Of a stretch of 64,000 nt of DNA, positions 15,762 through 24,665 are shown one piece after another. Where the stretch lies: the NCBI GenBank assembly GCA_963823095.1, contig CAWGKI010000001.1:1116001-1180000 (forward strand), in the 5' to 3' direction. How positions within the stretch are numbered: position 1 is the stretch's first letter; each line of letters starts with the position of its first letter. A program made the position numbers and the translations under genes. The DNA comes from CAIVVT01 sp963823095. GTDB taxonomy: Bacteria; Acidobacteriota; Terriglobia; Bryobacterales; Bryobacteraceae. The notes beneath the pieces were generated by a model that did no database searches, was not told the origin of the DNA, and saw nothing but the letters and a program-made list of their open reading frames with translations.

Positions 15762-18581
15762 TTATGGCGCTTCCCATTCGAGAGCGTAGATCTCGTCGGT
15801 GCCGACCTGGCGGGCAGTGATGAGTGAATTGTTGGGAGCCTGTGCGAACCAGCCGCCCACCTGCTCGTTCTTCAGGGACCCGATGCGCTCCGTTTTTCGG
15901 TCGTGCATCCGCACTCTCCAACAGGACGCGTCCTCACCGTTAGTCTTGTAGAACAAGTACTCACCGTCCTGTGACCAGCTTGGATACCCGCTTGACACGC
16001 TGGAAAGCTCGGACTGCCTCCGCGTCTGGATATCGTAGAGCACGACCTTCGAGCCTGACGCCGAGAGACCCGCGATGAATCGTCCATTGGGCGACCAGCG
16101 GGGGGACCACATCCCCTCCGAACCCGGCAGGGCTGAGGCGCGACCCGTCTTTAGGTCCACCACGTGAATGGAGACCTCGCTGGCAGGCGCCGGTGTGGTG
16201 CCGAAAGCCAGCGACGCTCCGTCCGGCGACCAGGACGGGTCCCAGTCGCCCTCCTTTCCGCTCTCTCCGTTGGTTATCTGCCTGAGTGAGCCGCCATCGA
16301 AGGAGACTACATAAATCCGGGCCGGGTTCACCGCGCGCGATCCGAAGAATGCGATCTGCTTCCCATCCGGAGACCAGTGAGGCAGAGCGGCCTGAAAAGG
16401 AGACGAAGTAAGCCGCAGGCGCTGACTACCATCCACCGCGCTGCGCCAAACTGATCCGTCCGGTACCGAAACGTAGGCAACCCACCTCCCATCCTTGGAA
16501 AATTCGAGATCTTTCCCCGATACCCCGTCGAAAGCGGGGACGAGTTTGCCGGATTCCAGATCGTAACGGAGAAACTCAGTGCGATACTGGTAACCATCGA
16601 CGAACAAGCGCTTGCCGTCGGTGCTTGGAACCGGATAGAGCATCTTCAGCGGGCTGTTGGTTAACTGGAACGGCCCACGCTCGGCTCGCTGAAACCATCC
16701 CGTCTTCTCGCGTAGAGCCCAAAGGTTGGTCATTCCATTTACTTCAGCTTGGAAAACGAAGTACTTGCCATCCGGTGTCCAATTGCCGCAGCACGCATTG
16801 GATGCTGCTTTCCAACTAGGAAGTAGCGGAAACGCTCGGTTTCCATCAATTCGTGCCTCCCAGAGCGATAAAACCGCACCGCCGACGCGATCTTGCACAG
16901 AGAAACGCACTCGGCTCCCGTCGGGCGACCAGCGCACCGCAAGCGGCGTGCCAGGATAAGCCGCCAGCTTGCGGACTTCCCTCCCGTCGCTATGTGCGAT
17001 GTGCAACTCCTGGTCCCTCGCATAGACCACTTGTTGACCATCCGGGGACCAGGCCGCTACAGCGTTCTCAGCGGCGAGATCGCCCAGCCGCCGAGCGGAT
17101 CCACCCAGCAATGGTGCTACCCAAAGCTCACAATGCGTGTCGGAAATCTTCTCTAACCGGCACAGCAACAACTCCGTATGGTCCGGAGAAATATCCACCA
17201 GGAGGGCATCCTTCACCGGCAGGGGCAGAGCGATCGATTCACCGCCCTTCACCGATACCTGCGCCGCATAACCGACGAACGGATTGGCGTCAGTGCCAGC
17301 GGCGGAGACGGACCTGAAAAATACCCGCGAGCCGTCGGTGAGCCATGGCCCCCCCTTTAGCCGGCCATCGCTGGTGAGCTGGACCGTAGCCATTATTCGC
17401 GGGGGCGGCAGCGGCCGGGTGAGCCAGAACAGAGTCGCAAAAGTGACTCCGACGGAGGCCGCCGCCAGGGCTCCCACCAGGGACCAGCGAGGCCGTCTCC
17501 CCCGCTGCACCCGCTCCAGGGCAGCCCTCAACTCTGCGGCGCTCTGCCAACGCTTCGCCAAGTCTTCAGCAAGCGCCTGCCTGAGGATGGGCGCGAGCTT
17601 CGCAGGCGGTGGTTCCCCCGCCAGCTCCGCCAACACGCGACCGAGCGAATAAATGTCCGACCTCGCATCCAGTGGTTCGCCGCGCTTCTGCTCGGGCGAC
17701 ATGTACCCGCTCGTGCCAGTGATCGATGTTTGCTCCGCCGCCCCGCTCTCGTCCTCGACGAGCTTTGCCAATCCGAAGTCCAGGAGCTTCACCACTCCCT
17801 GAGGGGTCAGGAACAGGTTGTCCGGCTTGATGTCGCGGTGCACCATGCCCTGTCCATGCGCCGCCTCCAGCGCCTTCGCCGCCTGGGTGGCTATGTCGAA
17901 GATCTCCTCCTTCGCGAGCGGTCCCCGCACCATGCGGTTGCGGAGCGACTCTCCTTCGAGGAACTCCATCACCAGAAACACCCGCCCCGAGGCTTCTCCC
18001 AACTCGTACACGGTGCAGATACCAGGATGATTCAGCGCGCCGATCATGCGCGCTTCGCGCCTGAGCCGTTCCAGCGCGGGCTGGTGTGTAGCCAACTCAT
18101 CGGGCAGGAACTTCAGGGCCACCATGCGGCCGAGCGTCGTGTCTTCGGCCTTGTAGACGATCCCCATGGCGCCCCGGCCGGCCTCGCCCAGAATCCTGTA
18201 GTGAGAGATGACCGTCCCCGGAGTGAGGTCCGCGCGCCCGGCGCCCTCAGGTGCAAGCACCCCCACAAATCGGTAACCTCTGCGTGGGATTGTCTCGACG
18301 TATCGCGGGGTGGCCGCCGTGTCCGACAAAGCCTCTCGGAGCCGCTTCACGGCCGAGTTGACGCTGTGCTCGAACTCGACCACCGTACCGTTGGGCCAGA
18401 GCCTCGCCTGGATTGCTTCCCTCGTCACCAATTCGCCCGGGCGCTCCAGCAGCATGGCCAGGATCGCGAGGGACTGGTCGGGCACACGCAGCCGGGTGCG
18501 CCCCTTGCGCAATTCCATGGAGGAGGTGTTGAACTCGAATGCGCCAAACCGGATTGTGCCCGCTCCGCTGGGAGAACCCAT
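15762..18581 (-). CDS. Winged-helix + Ser/Thr protein kinase + TolB-like propeller regulator
   Basis: ATG 18581 gives about 939 residues. Residues 8-105 are an OmpR/CadC-type winged helix (VETIPRRGYRFVG). Next is a Hanks-type kinase: glycine loop GEAGRGAMG, VALKFL Lys, HRDIKPDN catalytic loop, DFG in LLDFGLAK, and SPEQ. A transmembrane helix follows (about residues 365-390, ASVGVTFATLFWL). Then comes an extracytoplasmic propeller of PD40/TolB repeats (WSPDGKQIAF, WSPNGRFIAG, WSQDGEYLFY). One chain thus joins DNA binding, phosphorylation and sensing. A tandem 19-base repeat lies upstream, between it and the divergent gene, and may be its operator. Confidence 0.9.
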   Translation of the reverse strand: MGSPSGAGTIRFGAFEFNTSSMELRKGRTRLRVPDQSLAILAMLLERPGELVTREAIQARLWPNGTVVEFEHSVNSAVKRLREALSDTAATPRYVETIPRRGYRFVGVLAPEGAGRADLTPGTVISHYRILGEAGRGAMGIVYKAEDTTLGRMVALKFLPDELATHQPALERLRREARMIGALNHPGICTVYELGEASGRVFLVMEFLEGESLRNRMVRGPLAKEEIFDIATQAAKALEAAHGQGMVHRDIKPDNLFLTPQGVVKLLDFGLAKLVEDESGAAEQTSITGTSGYMSPEQKRGEPLDARSDIYSLGRVLAELAGEPPPAKLAPILRQALAEDLAKRWQSAAELRAALERVQRGRRPRWSLVGALAAASVGVTFATLFWLTRPLPPPRIMATVQLTSDGRLKGGPWLTDGSRVFFRSVSAAGTDANPFVGYAAQVSVKGGESIALPLPVKDALLVDISPDHTELLLCRLEKISDTHCELWVAPLLGGSARRLGDLAAENAVAAWSPDGQQVVYARDQELHIAHSDGREVRKLAAYPGTPLAVRWSPDGSRVRFSVQDRVGGAVLSLWEARIDGNRAFPLLPSWKAASNACCGNWTPDGKYFVFQAEVNGMTNLWALREKTGWFQRAERGPFQLTNSPLKMLYPVPSTDGKRLFVDGYQYRTEFLRYDLESGKLVPAFDGVSGKDLEFSKDGRWVAYVSVPDGSVWRSAVDGSQRLRLTSSPFQAALPHWSPDGKQIAFFGSRAVNPARIYVVSFDGGSLRQITNGESGKEGDWDPSWSPDGASLAFGTTPAPASEVSIHVVDLKTGRASALPGSEGMWSPRWSPNGRFIAGLSASGSKVVLYDIQTRRQSELSSVSSGYPSWSQDGEYLFYKTNGEDASCWRVRMHDRKTERIGSLKNEQVGGWFAQAPNNSLITARQVGTDEIYALEWEAP

Positions 18582-18631
18582 GGTTGCTCGGTCGAGCGTA
18601 ACACAGAGTTTTCGGCCTGAATAGACCAATC

Positions 18632-18669
18632 TGTTTGGATTCAGCTAATTTGTTTGGTTTCAGCTAATT
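18632..18669. promoter_or_regulatory. Tandem 19-bp direct repeat between divergent genes (candidate operator)
   Basis: Two adjacent copies of TGTTTGGNTTCAGCTAATT (18632-18650 and 18651-18669) differ at one base. They lie about 50 bases upstream of the kinase-regulator start and about 80 bases upstream of the metalloprotease-like start. Winged-helix regulators of the OmpR/CadC type commonly bind direct repeats, so autoregulation is plausible but inferred. Confidence 0.5.
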
Positions 18670-18746
18670 GGCCTGTTACCACCGTGTAACCTGCGTTCCC
18701 GACGCGTTGCATCGAACTTCCGGAGCCATTGGCCCAGTCTCGGGCC

Positions 18747-19427
18747 ATGAAAACCCCACTGAATCTGGCCAGGCTCGCGGCACTCGCGGCGGTTTGCTCG
18801 CCGGTGTTCGCTGCCAACCCTCAAGCTGCTGTTGATGGTGATAGGACCCTGACGATCCTGGTGCACGACTACGCAGGGCTCTCGGACGACGCCGTTCACG
18901 ACCTGCAGTTATCGACGGGCACCCTGCTTTCCCGTTCCGGGATTCGGGCGGAATGGATCTGGTGCAATGCAGGACGCCGTGACGCCCGTTCTACCCTGTG
19001 CGATGCCGATCTGGAACCAGGCCGAATCCTGTTCAGGATCCAGAGCCGCTACCCCGGAAACGTCAAGAGGACGGGTGACGCCTTGGGAACCGCGGAGATT
19101 GAGGGCAGCTACGCTTCGCTCTACGCATCGGAGATCAGACAGGCTGCGGACCTCTGCGGTTTGTCCTTCGGCTGCCTGGCGGCTTACGCCACCGTCCACG
19201 AGATCGGACACCTGCTGATGGGCAAGGAGCACTCGAGGTCAGGCGTCATGCGGGCCGAATGGGGCAAGGCTGAATACCGCAATATGGCGCAGCGCTGGCT
19301 GGCATTCAGCGAGAGTGAAAGCGCGATGATGCGCCGGGCCGTCCCGGGCACCGGATCGTACAGTGCGAAAGCCAAACAAAGCGCGCCAGAGCAAGCGTCG
19401 TTCTCGCAAGGCATTCGACCGAAATAA
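18747..19427 (+). CDS. Exported zinc-metalloprotease-like protein (HExxH)
   Basis: From ATG 18747 the 226-residue protein starts with a signal peptide (MKTPLNLARLAALAAVCSPV). It has a zinc motif HEIGHLLMGKEHS followed by SGVMRAEW, which looks like a metzincin active site with Met-turn. The spacing is HExxHxxxGxxH, one residue longer than the metzincin consensus. Two paired Cys (CNAG, TLCDAD) suggest a disulphide. Activity is not proven. It is divergent from the kinase-propeller regulator and could be its target. Confidence 0.7.
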   Translation: MKTPLNLARLAALAAVCSPVFAANPQAAVDGDRTLTILVHDYAGLSDDAVHDLQLSTGTLLSRSGIRAEWIWCNAGRRDARSTLCDADLEPGRILFRIQSRYPGNVKRTGDALGTAEIEGSYASLYASEIRQAADLCGLSFGCLAAYATVHEIGHLLMGKEHSRSGVMRAEWGKAEYRNMAQRWLAFSESESAMMRRAVPGTGSYSAKAKQSAPEQASFSQGIRPK

Positions 19428-19464
19428 CTTGCGGATTTTGGATGCGGCCCGCGCCGGACTCACC

Positions 19465-20790
19465 TCAAGGCTGGCCTGGCTGTGCGAAGCGGCCCTGCAG
19501 CCACTTTTCGGCTTCCTCGCGCGTGCGCAGGCGCCCTTCGAGTTGCTCCTCCTCAAGCGCCTGCAGTATCTCCCCCATGCTCGGCCCGGGCCGGTAGCCC
19601 AGTTCGATCAGGTCGTCACCATTCAGCAATGGCGCTGGGCGGATGTCCGATTCCGTCAAGGTGGCGCGGCGGCGCGCGATCTGGTCCAGAGTCTCCAGAC
19701 CCTTACGGGAGCCAAGTGAGTCCGCGCGGTGCAGCAACAGCAGGTCCTCGAAACGCGGCAGGCGGACGAAACGGCGGAACGCCGCCTCGCCCATCTTCGG
19801 GACATCCTGAACGCGCATGTGCGCGCCAACGAGAGAAGCGACCGCATCTATCAACTCGTTGGAAGCGCGTAGTCGGGTCAGAATCTTCCGGGCGAGAATC
19901 GCGCCCTTCTCGGCATGGCCGTGAAAGCGGATGCGGTCCACGACGCTCATCGTTTCAGGTTTAGCGATGTCGTGCAGCAGCGCCGCCCACGCCAGCGCCG
20001 GCTCGGAGCGGCCAAGAGTCTCCATGACCAACAGCGTGTGCGTCCACACGTCGCCTTCGGGATGGAAATCCGGCGGCTGCGGCACGCCCTTGAGCCGCTC
20101 CACCTCGGGCAAAACATGCCGCAGCAGACCGGAGTCGTCCAGCAATTCCAGTCCGCGCCGCGCGCCGCCTTCGGTGAGAATTCTCGTCAACTCTTCCCTC
20201 ACGCGCTCGGGCGCAATGCGCTTAATCGCCGCTGCCATTTCCCGCATGGCCGAAAAGGTCTCGGGCTCGATCTCAAAGCGAAATCGCGCCGCAAACCGGA
20301 CCGCGCGCAGCAGCCGCAGATGGTCTTCGGCAAAGCGGCCGCGCGGCTCGCCAATGGCCCGGATCGATCCAGCGGCCAGGTCGGCGCGCCCGCCGACGTA
20401 GTCGAGCACTTCTCCGGTGAAGGGATCCTCAAGCAACGCATTGATGGTGAAATCGCGCCGCAGCACGTCCTTCTTCGGATCGGTTTCAAGATAGACGGCT
20501 TCGGGATGCCGTCCATCGCGGTAGGAATGTTCGCTGCGAAATGTGGCGACCTCCACCTCAGCGCCCTCGCCGCGAACGATCACCACTCCGAAGTGCGCAC
20601 CGACCGCCAGAGAGCCGGGGAACAACTCGCGCAACCGGGCGGGCGGAGCGTCCGTGCAGAGGTCGATGTCCGACGTCTCCAGACCCAGCAGCCGGTCTCG
20701 CACACAACCGCCGACGAAGTAGACTGCGAAGCCTGCCTCTTTCAGCGCATTGGCGACCCGCATCGCGAGTTGTCGAGCCGGTGGAGACAT
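19465..20790 (-). CDS. cca: CCA tRNA nucleotidyltransferase / poly(A) polymerase family with HD domain
   Basis: From ATG 20790 the protein has 441 residues; a GTG at 20814 is the alternative. Near residue 27 is GGCVRDRLLG, then the nucleotidyltransferase metal site DIDLCTDA, then RRDFTINAL and the RxxRAxRFAAR segment of class II CCA-adding enzymes. An HD phosphohydrolase domain follows (LLHDIAKPET). The enzyme repairs or builds the CCA end of tRNAs. It stands alone between a convergent gene and a repeat-containing spacer. Confidence 0.9.
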   Translation of the reverse strand: MSPPARQLAMRVANALKEAGFAVYFVGGCVRDRLLGLETSDIDLCTDAPPARLRELFPGSLAVGAHFGVVIVRGEGAEVEVATFRSEHSYRDGRHPEAVYLETDPKKDVLRRDFTINALLEDPFTGEVLDYVGGRADLAAGSIRAIGEPRGRFAEDHLRLLRAVRFAARFRFEIEPETFSAMREMAAAIKRIAPERVREELTRILTEGGARRGLELLDDSGLLRHVLPEVERLKGVPQPPDFHPEGDVWTHTLLVMETLGRSEPALAWAALLHDIAKPETMSVVDRIRFHGHAEKGAILARKILTRLRASNELIDAVASLVGAHMRVQDVPKMGEAAFRRFVRLPRFEDLLLLHRADSLGSRKGLETLDQIARRRATLTESDIRPAPLLNGDDLIELGYRPGPSMGEILQALEEEQLEGRLRTREEAEKWLQGRFAQPGQP

Positions 20791-21112
20791 CGATTTGATC
20801 GTAGAATAGCCCACGGGGAAGCCACATCAGTTTATATCTGCGGAGAACTTATCTCAGCCGGACACACCACGTCACAAGCGCCCTTGAAGGGCTAAGGCCT
20901 TGTCGGGAGATAACCGCTGCATCTGGGTCCGGTTGTGGGGCGGGTTTCAACCCGCGCGGGACTTCAGTTCCGATTGTCCGCATTAGGGGAACTTCAGAAG
21001 TGGGACTGAAGTCCCACGCGGACTAAAGTCCGCCCCACATAGGTCCGCTGAAATGGCTATTTTCTGACAGACGCTGAGAGGATTTGTGGGGATCGGCGGT
21101 AACGAGCCGAGT
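20791..21112. other. Intergenic spacer with palindromic element S1
   Basis: This 322-base spacer holds no convincing gene. Its main content is the repeat element at 20934-21039. The part 20815-20930 should carry the promoter of the CCA-adding enzyme, but I cannot place the boxes. Confidence 0.4.
20934..21039. repeat. ~100-bp palindromic element S1 (TGTGGGGCGG ends)
   Basis: The 106-base element has perfect 10-base terminal inverted repeats (TGTGGGGCGG / CCGCCCCACA). Internal hairpins include GGGTTTCAACCC, GGGACTGAAGTCCC and GCGGACTAAAGTCCGC. A six-base direct repeat GGTCCG lies just outside both ends (20926-20931 and 21043-21048), which could be a target duplication but is weak evidence. Confidence 0.85.
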
Positions 21113-21388
21113 CTACTTCTCTTCCGGCTCGCCGGCTTTTGGAATATCGGTCACGGCAGGGTCGACGCCGGGGATGGCGGAAAGAACCTCTTTGAACAGT
21201 TCGGCTTTCCTCAGATCCTTCTTTGACGGTGGGATCTCGCCGCGCCGATAGGGCTGTTCGTGATAACAGGTCCGGCAGCGCATCTTAGCCGGCTCGCCGT
21301 CGACGATTGCGAGGATGGACTGGTTCGTCAGGCGCTTGCATTTGATGCAGTAATCGTCGAGATCGTCGCCGAGCCTGTAGTTGGACAT
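21113..21388 (-). CDS. Small zinc-ribbon protein
   Basis: From ATG 21388 (preceded by GGAGG) the protein has 91 residues. Two Cys pairs, CIKC and CRTC, about 28 residues apart make a likely zinc ribbon. A charged C-terminal half follows, with helix-like KKDLRKAELFKEVL. Such small ribbons are widespread and of unknown role. It stands 104 bases upstream of no obvious partner, next to another Cys-rich small protein on the same strand. Confidence 0.7.
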   Translation of the reverse strand: MSNYRLGDDLDDYCIKCKRLTNQSILAIVDGEPAKMRCRTCYHEQPYRRGEIPPSKKDLRKAELFKEVLSAIPGVDPAVTDIPKAGEPEEK

Positions 21389-21491
21389 AGAGCCTCCGCA
21401 GCCTTTGCCGAAGAGCAGCAGGCCGGACTCGAAGTATATCGAATCGGGAGACGGACAGCCACGGTACATTCATGGCAGGCCGAGCCCGTCG

Positions 21492-21953
21492 TCACCAATC
21501 CGCGATGTTGGCGAACGCGTTGGCGCGGAAGGACTCGAGCACGGCCTGACGCTCCAGTGCGATACCTGGCTTCCTCAGCGCAGCCTCAAACTCTTCCACG
21601 GCCTCGCTCCAGCGCTCGGCGCGCATCATCGCCAATCCCAGCATCAGGTGAGGCTCCGGCGAATCCGGGTCCAGCCGCGCGCCTTCATGGCACCAGGTTT
21701 CCACGGCCCGCGGGTCGCCGAAGGCGTACGCCAGCCAGGCCAGCCACATGGCGCGGCGTCCGTCTTCAGTGCCTTGGGCGACATCCGCCTCGAGACAGCG
21801 ATACGCCAAATCGAGGTGATTCTCCACCAAATACCGGTACTCCAGGCCCGAGCTTTCGGCGACTTCCATCGCAACGAATTCATCGTTATCGCAGATCGCG
21901 CAAACCGGCTCGTGATCGGGCCGAGGCAGAAGACACAGCGAGCAAAATTTCAC
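21492..21953 (-). CDS. Zinc-ribbon/TPR protein of unknown function
   Basis: The 153-residue protein starts with two Cys pairs (CSLC and CAIC), a likely zinc ribbon. The rest is helical, with one TPR-like pair (PHLMLGLAMMRAERWSEAVEEFEAAL). A scaffolding role is possible; I do not recognise the family. The same-strand neighbour is another zinc-ribbon protein. Confidence 0.65.
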   Translation of the reverse strand: MKFCSLCLLPRPDHEPVCAICDNDEFVAMEVAESSGLEYRYLVENHLDLAYRCLEADVAQGTEDGRRAMWLAWLAYAFGDPRAVETWCHEGARLDPDSPEPHLMLGLAMMRAERWSEAVEEFEAALRKPGIALERQAVLESFRANAFANIADW

Positions 21954-22068
21954 TTGTTTCTCTCTGCGATTTTCCGCTTGCGGCTGTCACCGATGCGCGA
22001 GCGAAGCTCTCCTGACAACATCAGCGCCAGCGCCGCGCCGAAATGTATACTCGTTTGGGGATTTGGGT

Positions 22069-23407
22069 ATGGACACCGCACTTGCACTTCATCGTTTCCA
22101 TTTCGCATTCACGATCACCTTCCATTATCTTTTCGTTCAGCTCACTTTAGGGCTGGGGTTTCTCATCTTCGTGTTGAAAACCCTGGCGTTGGTGAAGAAG
22201 GACGAACACTACAACGACTGCGCGCGCTTCTGGGCTCGCATCTTCGCCGTCAACTTCGCCCTCGGCGTAGTGACCGGCATTCCGATGGAGTTTCAGTTCG
22301 GAACGAACTGGTCGCGCTTCTCGCGAGACGCTGGAGCCGTGATCGGGCACACGCTGGCCATGGAAGGACTGTACACGTTCTTCCTGGAAAGCACGTTCCT
22401 CGGATTCCTGCTCTACGGCGAGAAGATGCTGGGCCGGATCGGCCATTGGGGCGCGGCCGCCGCGGTCTGGATCGGAAGCTGGATGTCTGCTTACCTGATC
22501 GTTGCGACCGACGCCTGGATGCAGCATCCCACCGGCTATCGCATCGGCGAGGGCGGCAAGATCCTGCTCTCCAGTTGGTGGTCGCTTGTGTTCAACGAGT
22601 GGGCGGCGTGGCAGTTCGTGCACGCCATCCTGGGCGGCATCGTGACTGCAAGCTTCGCGATGGCGGGCATCGGCGCATTCTATGTGTTCATCAAGAAGAG
22701 CGAAAAGTATGCCCACGTCTTCCTGAGCGTCGGCGTAACGGCGGGGTTGATCGCCGCCATCCTCGGTAGCGTTCCCCACCGGCGACACGCAGGGCAAATT
22801 AGTGGCTCGGAATCAGCCCGTGACGCTCGCTGCGATGGAGGGTCACTTCAATACCGGGCCTGCCTCGCCTGTGGCCATCATGGGCCAGCCCGACATGAAT
22901 AAAGGTAGACTCGATAATCCATTCATCGTTCCCGGCGCGCTGAGTTTCATCGTGTACGGCAATTGGACGAAAGAGGTGCGGGGTCTCGCGGATTTCCCGC
23001 GCGACACGTGGCCCGACAACATCCCGCTGCTCTACTACTCCTTCCACATCATGGTCGGCCTGGGGACTCTATTTATCGCCGTGATGGGCCTGTCGGCGAT
23101 TCAGCTTTGGCGTGGGAAACTCGCCAAGACGAAGATTCTGCTCTGGGCCCTGGTGCTCTTCATGCCGCTGCCATACGTAGCCAATACAGCCGGCTGGATG
23201 ACGGCGGAGATGGGCCGCCAGCCTTGGATCATCTACGGGCTGATGCGTACCGTCGATGGGGTCTCGCCGCATGTTTCCAGCGGCAATGCCCTGTTCACCC
23301 TGCTGGGATTTATGGGGCTGTACTCACTGCTCTTCATGCTCGGCCTGTTCCTGATCTGGCGCATCCTCGGCCAGGGACCCGAACACATTGCGGAGCACGC
23401 CGAATGA
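22069..23407 (+). CDS. cydA: Cytochrome bd ubiquinol oxidase subunit I (frameshifted)
   Basis: From ATG 22069 the first frame gives HRFHFAFTITFHYLF (haem ligand region), GTNWSRFSRDAG and GHTLAMEGLYTFFLEST. At 22764-22772 the frame must shift by one base to continue as FPTGDTQGKLVARNQP, a landmark CydA motif, and run to the stop at 23407. About 446 residues in total matches the short-loop CydA form. The enzyme oxidises quinol and reduces oxygen with high affinity. CydB follows 40 bases on. One extra base in AGCGTTCCCC explains the break; a sequencing error is likely because both halves are fully conserved. Confidence 0.88.
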
Positions 23408-23447
23408 CCCCGAGGAACGATTTCAAAGAGGAGACGAAATACTAGCC

Positions 23448-24491
23448 ATGCTTCCCGTCATCTGGTTTTGCATCGTCGCCGTCATGGTAGCGATCTACGT
23501 CGTACTGGACGGCTTCGATCTCGGCGCGGGTATCGTCCACTTGTGCGTCGCCCGCAATGCGGCGGAGCGCCGCATAGTTTTGAAATCCATCGGTCCCGTG
23601 TGGGACGGCAACGAAGTCTGGCTGCTGGCCGGCGGCGGCGCCTTGTACTTTGCCTTCCCCGCCCTGTACGCGTCCTCATTCAGCGGCTTCTATCTGCCGC
23701 TGATGATGGTGCTCTGGCTGCTGGTCCTGCGCGGCATCGCCATCGAGTTCCGCAATCAGATCAGCAACGATTTATGGACGCCGTTCTGGGATGTGGTGTT
23801 CGCTCTGGCCAGCGGCCTGCTCGCCATCTTCCTCGGCGCGGCGCTCGGCAACGTGGTGCGCGGCGTGCCGCTGGATGCGAATCACGAATTCTTCCTGCCG
23901 CTCTGGACCAACTTCCTGCCTGGCAAGAACGCAGGCATCCTGGACTGGTACACCGTGCTGGTTGGGCTTTTCTCGTTCTTCACTCTGACGCTCCACGGCG
24001 CGCTTTGGGTGAACCTGAAGACCGAGGGTGAACTGCAGCTGCGCGCCCGCCGCGTGGCCCGCGTCGCCTGGCTGCTCGTCGCCATTTTCACTATAATCGT
24101 GACCATCGCCAGCTTCTCCATCCAGCCGCATCTGGCCGCCAGCTTCGCGGCCATGCCTCTCGGTTATGTCTTCCCGATCCTGGCCCTGGCCGGGTTGCTC
24201 GGCTCTATTGCTTTCCTATTGCGGCAGAAGGAGGGCTCGGCGTTTCTGGCTTCGTGCCTGTACATCGTCGGCATGTTGACCAGCGTGGTCTTCGGAGTCT
24301 TCCCGAACGTGCTGCCCTCGAACGCCGACCCGAACTTCAGCCTGACCATCGCCAACGCCTCGGCCCCCGAATACGGTCTGGGCGTGGGACTCGCCTGGTT
24401 CGCGCCGGGCATCCTGCTGGCGGCGGCGTACTTCACGTTCGTCTACCGGAAGTTCTCGGGGAAGGTCGACCTCGAAGGCGGAGGGCATTAA
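23448..24491 (+). CDS. cydB: Cytochrome bd ubiquinol oxidase subunit II
   Basis: The 347-residue membrane protein starts MLPVIWFCIVAVMVAIYVV and has about eight or nine helices. GFDLGAG near the start and GPVWDGNEVWL are CydB signatures. GAGGAGAC precedes the ATG 23448 at suitable distance. It forms the quinol oxidase with the upstream cydA. A GC hairpin followed by TTTT at 24522-24559 probably ends the operon. Confidence 0.93.
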   Translation: MLPVIWFCIVAVMVAIYVVLDGFDLGAGIVHLCVARNAAERRIVLKSIGPVWDGNEVWLLAGGGALYFAFPALYASSFSGFYLPLMMVLWLLVLRGIAIEFRNQISNDLWTPFWDVVFALASGLLAIFLGAALGNVVRGVPLDANHEFFLPLWTNFLPGKNAGILDWYTVLVGLFSFFTLTLHGALWVNLKTEGELQLRARRVARVAWLLVAIFTIIVTIASFSIQPHLAASFAAMPLGYVFPILALAGLLGSIAFLLRQKEGSAFLASCLYIVGMLTSVVFGVFPNVLPSNADPNFSLTIANASAPEYGLGVGLAWFAPGILLAAAYFTFVYRKFSGKVDLEGGGH

Positions 24492-24517
24492 AAGACCAGG
24501 CATTCATCGAGCCCTAA

Positions 24518-24559
24518 TGTGGGGCGGCCGGGAGCCTGCTCGCAAGGGACCGCCCTTTT
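24518..24559 (+). terminator. Probable cydAB terminator built from a repeat end (R8)
   Basis: The sequence begins TGTGGGGCGG, as in the palindromic repeat family. It forms GGGCGG (24522-24527) paired with CCGCCC (24550-24555), directly followed by TTTT, with a small nested GAGC/GCTC hairpin. This is the layout of a rho-independent terminator 27 bases after the cydB stop. Confidence 0.6.
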
Positions 24560-24665
24560 CATTCGCGGCTCGGTGCTGGTCGGCGGAAGACCATGGAAAC
24601 GAAGCCGCGACCGTACGGCCTTGTTGCGCTGGAGCAATGTGTAGATTCCTCTCATGCCGATTACA

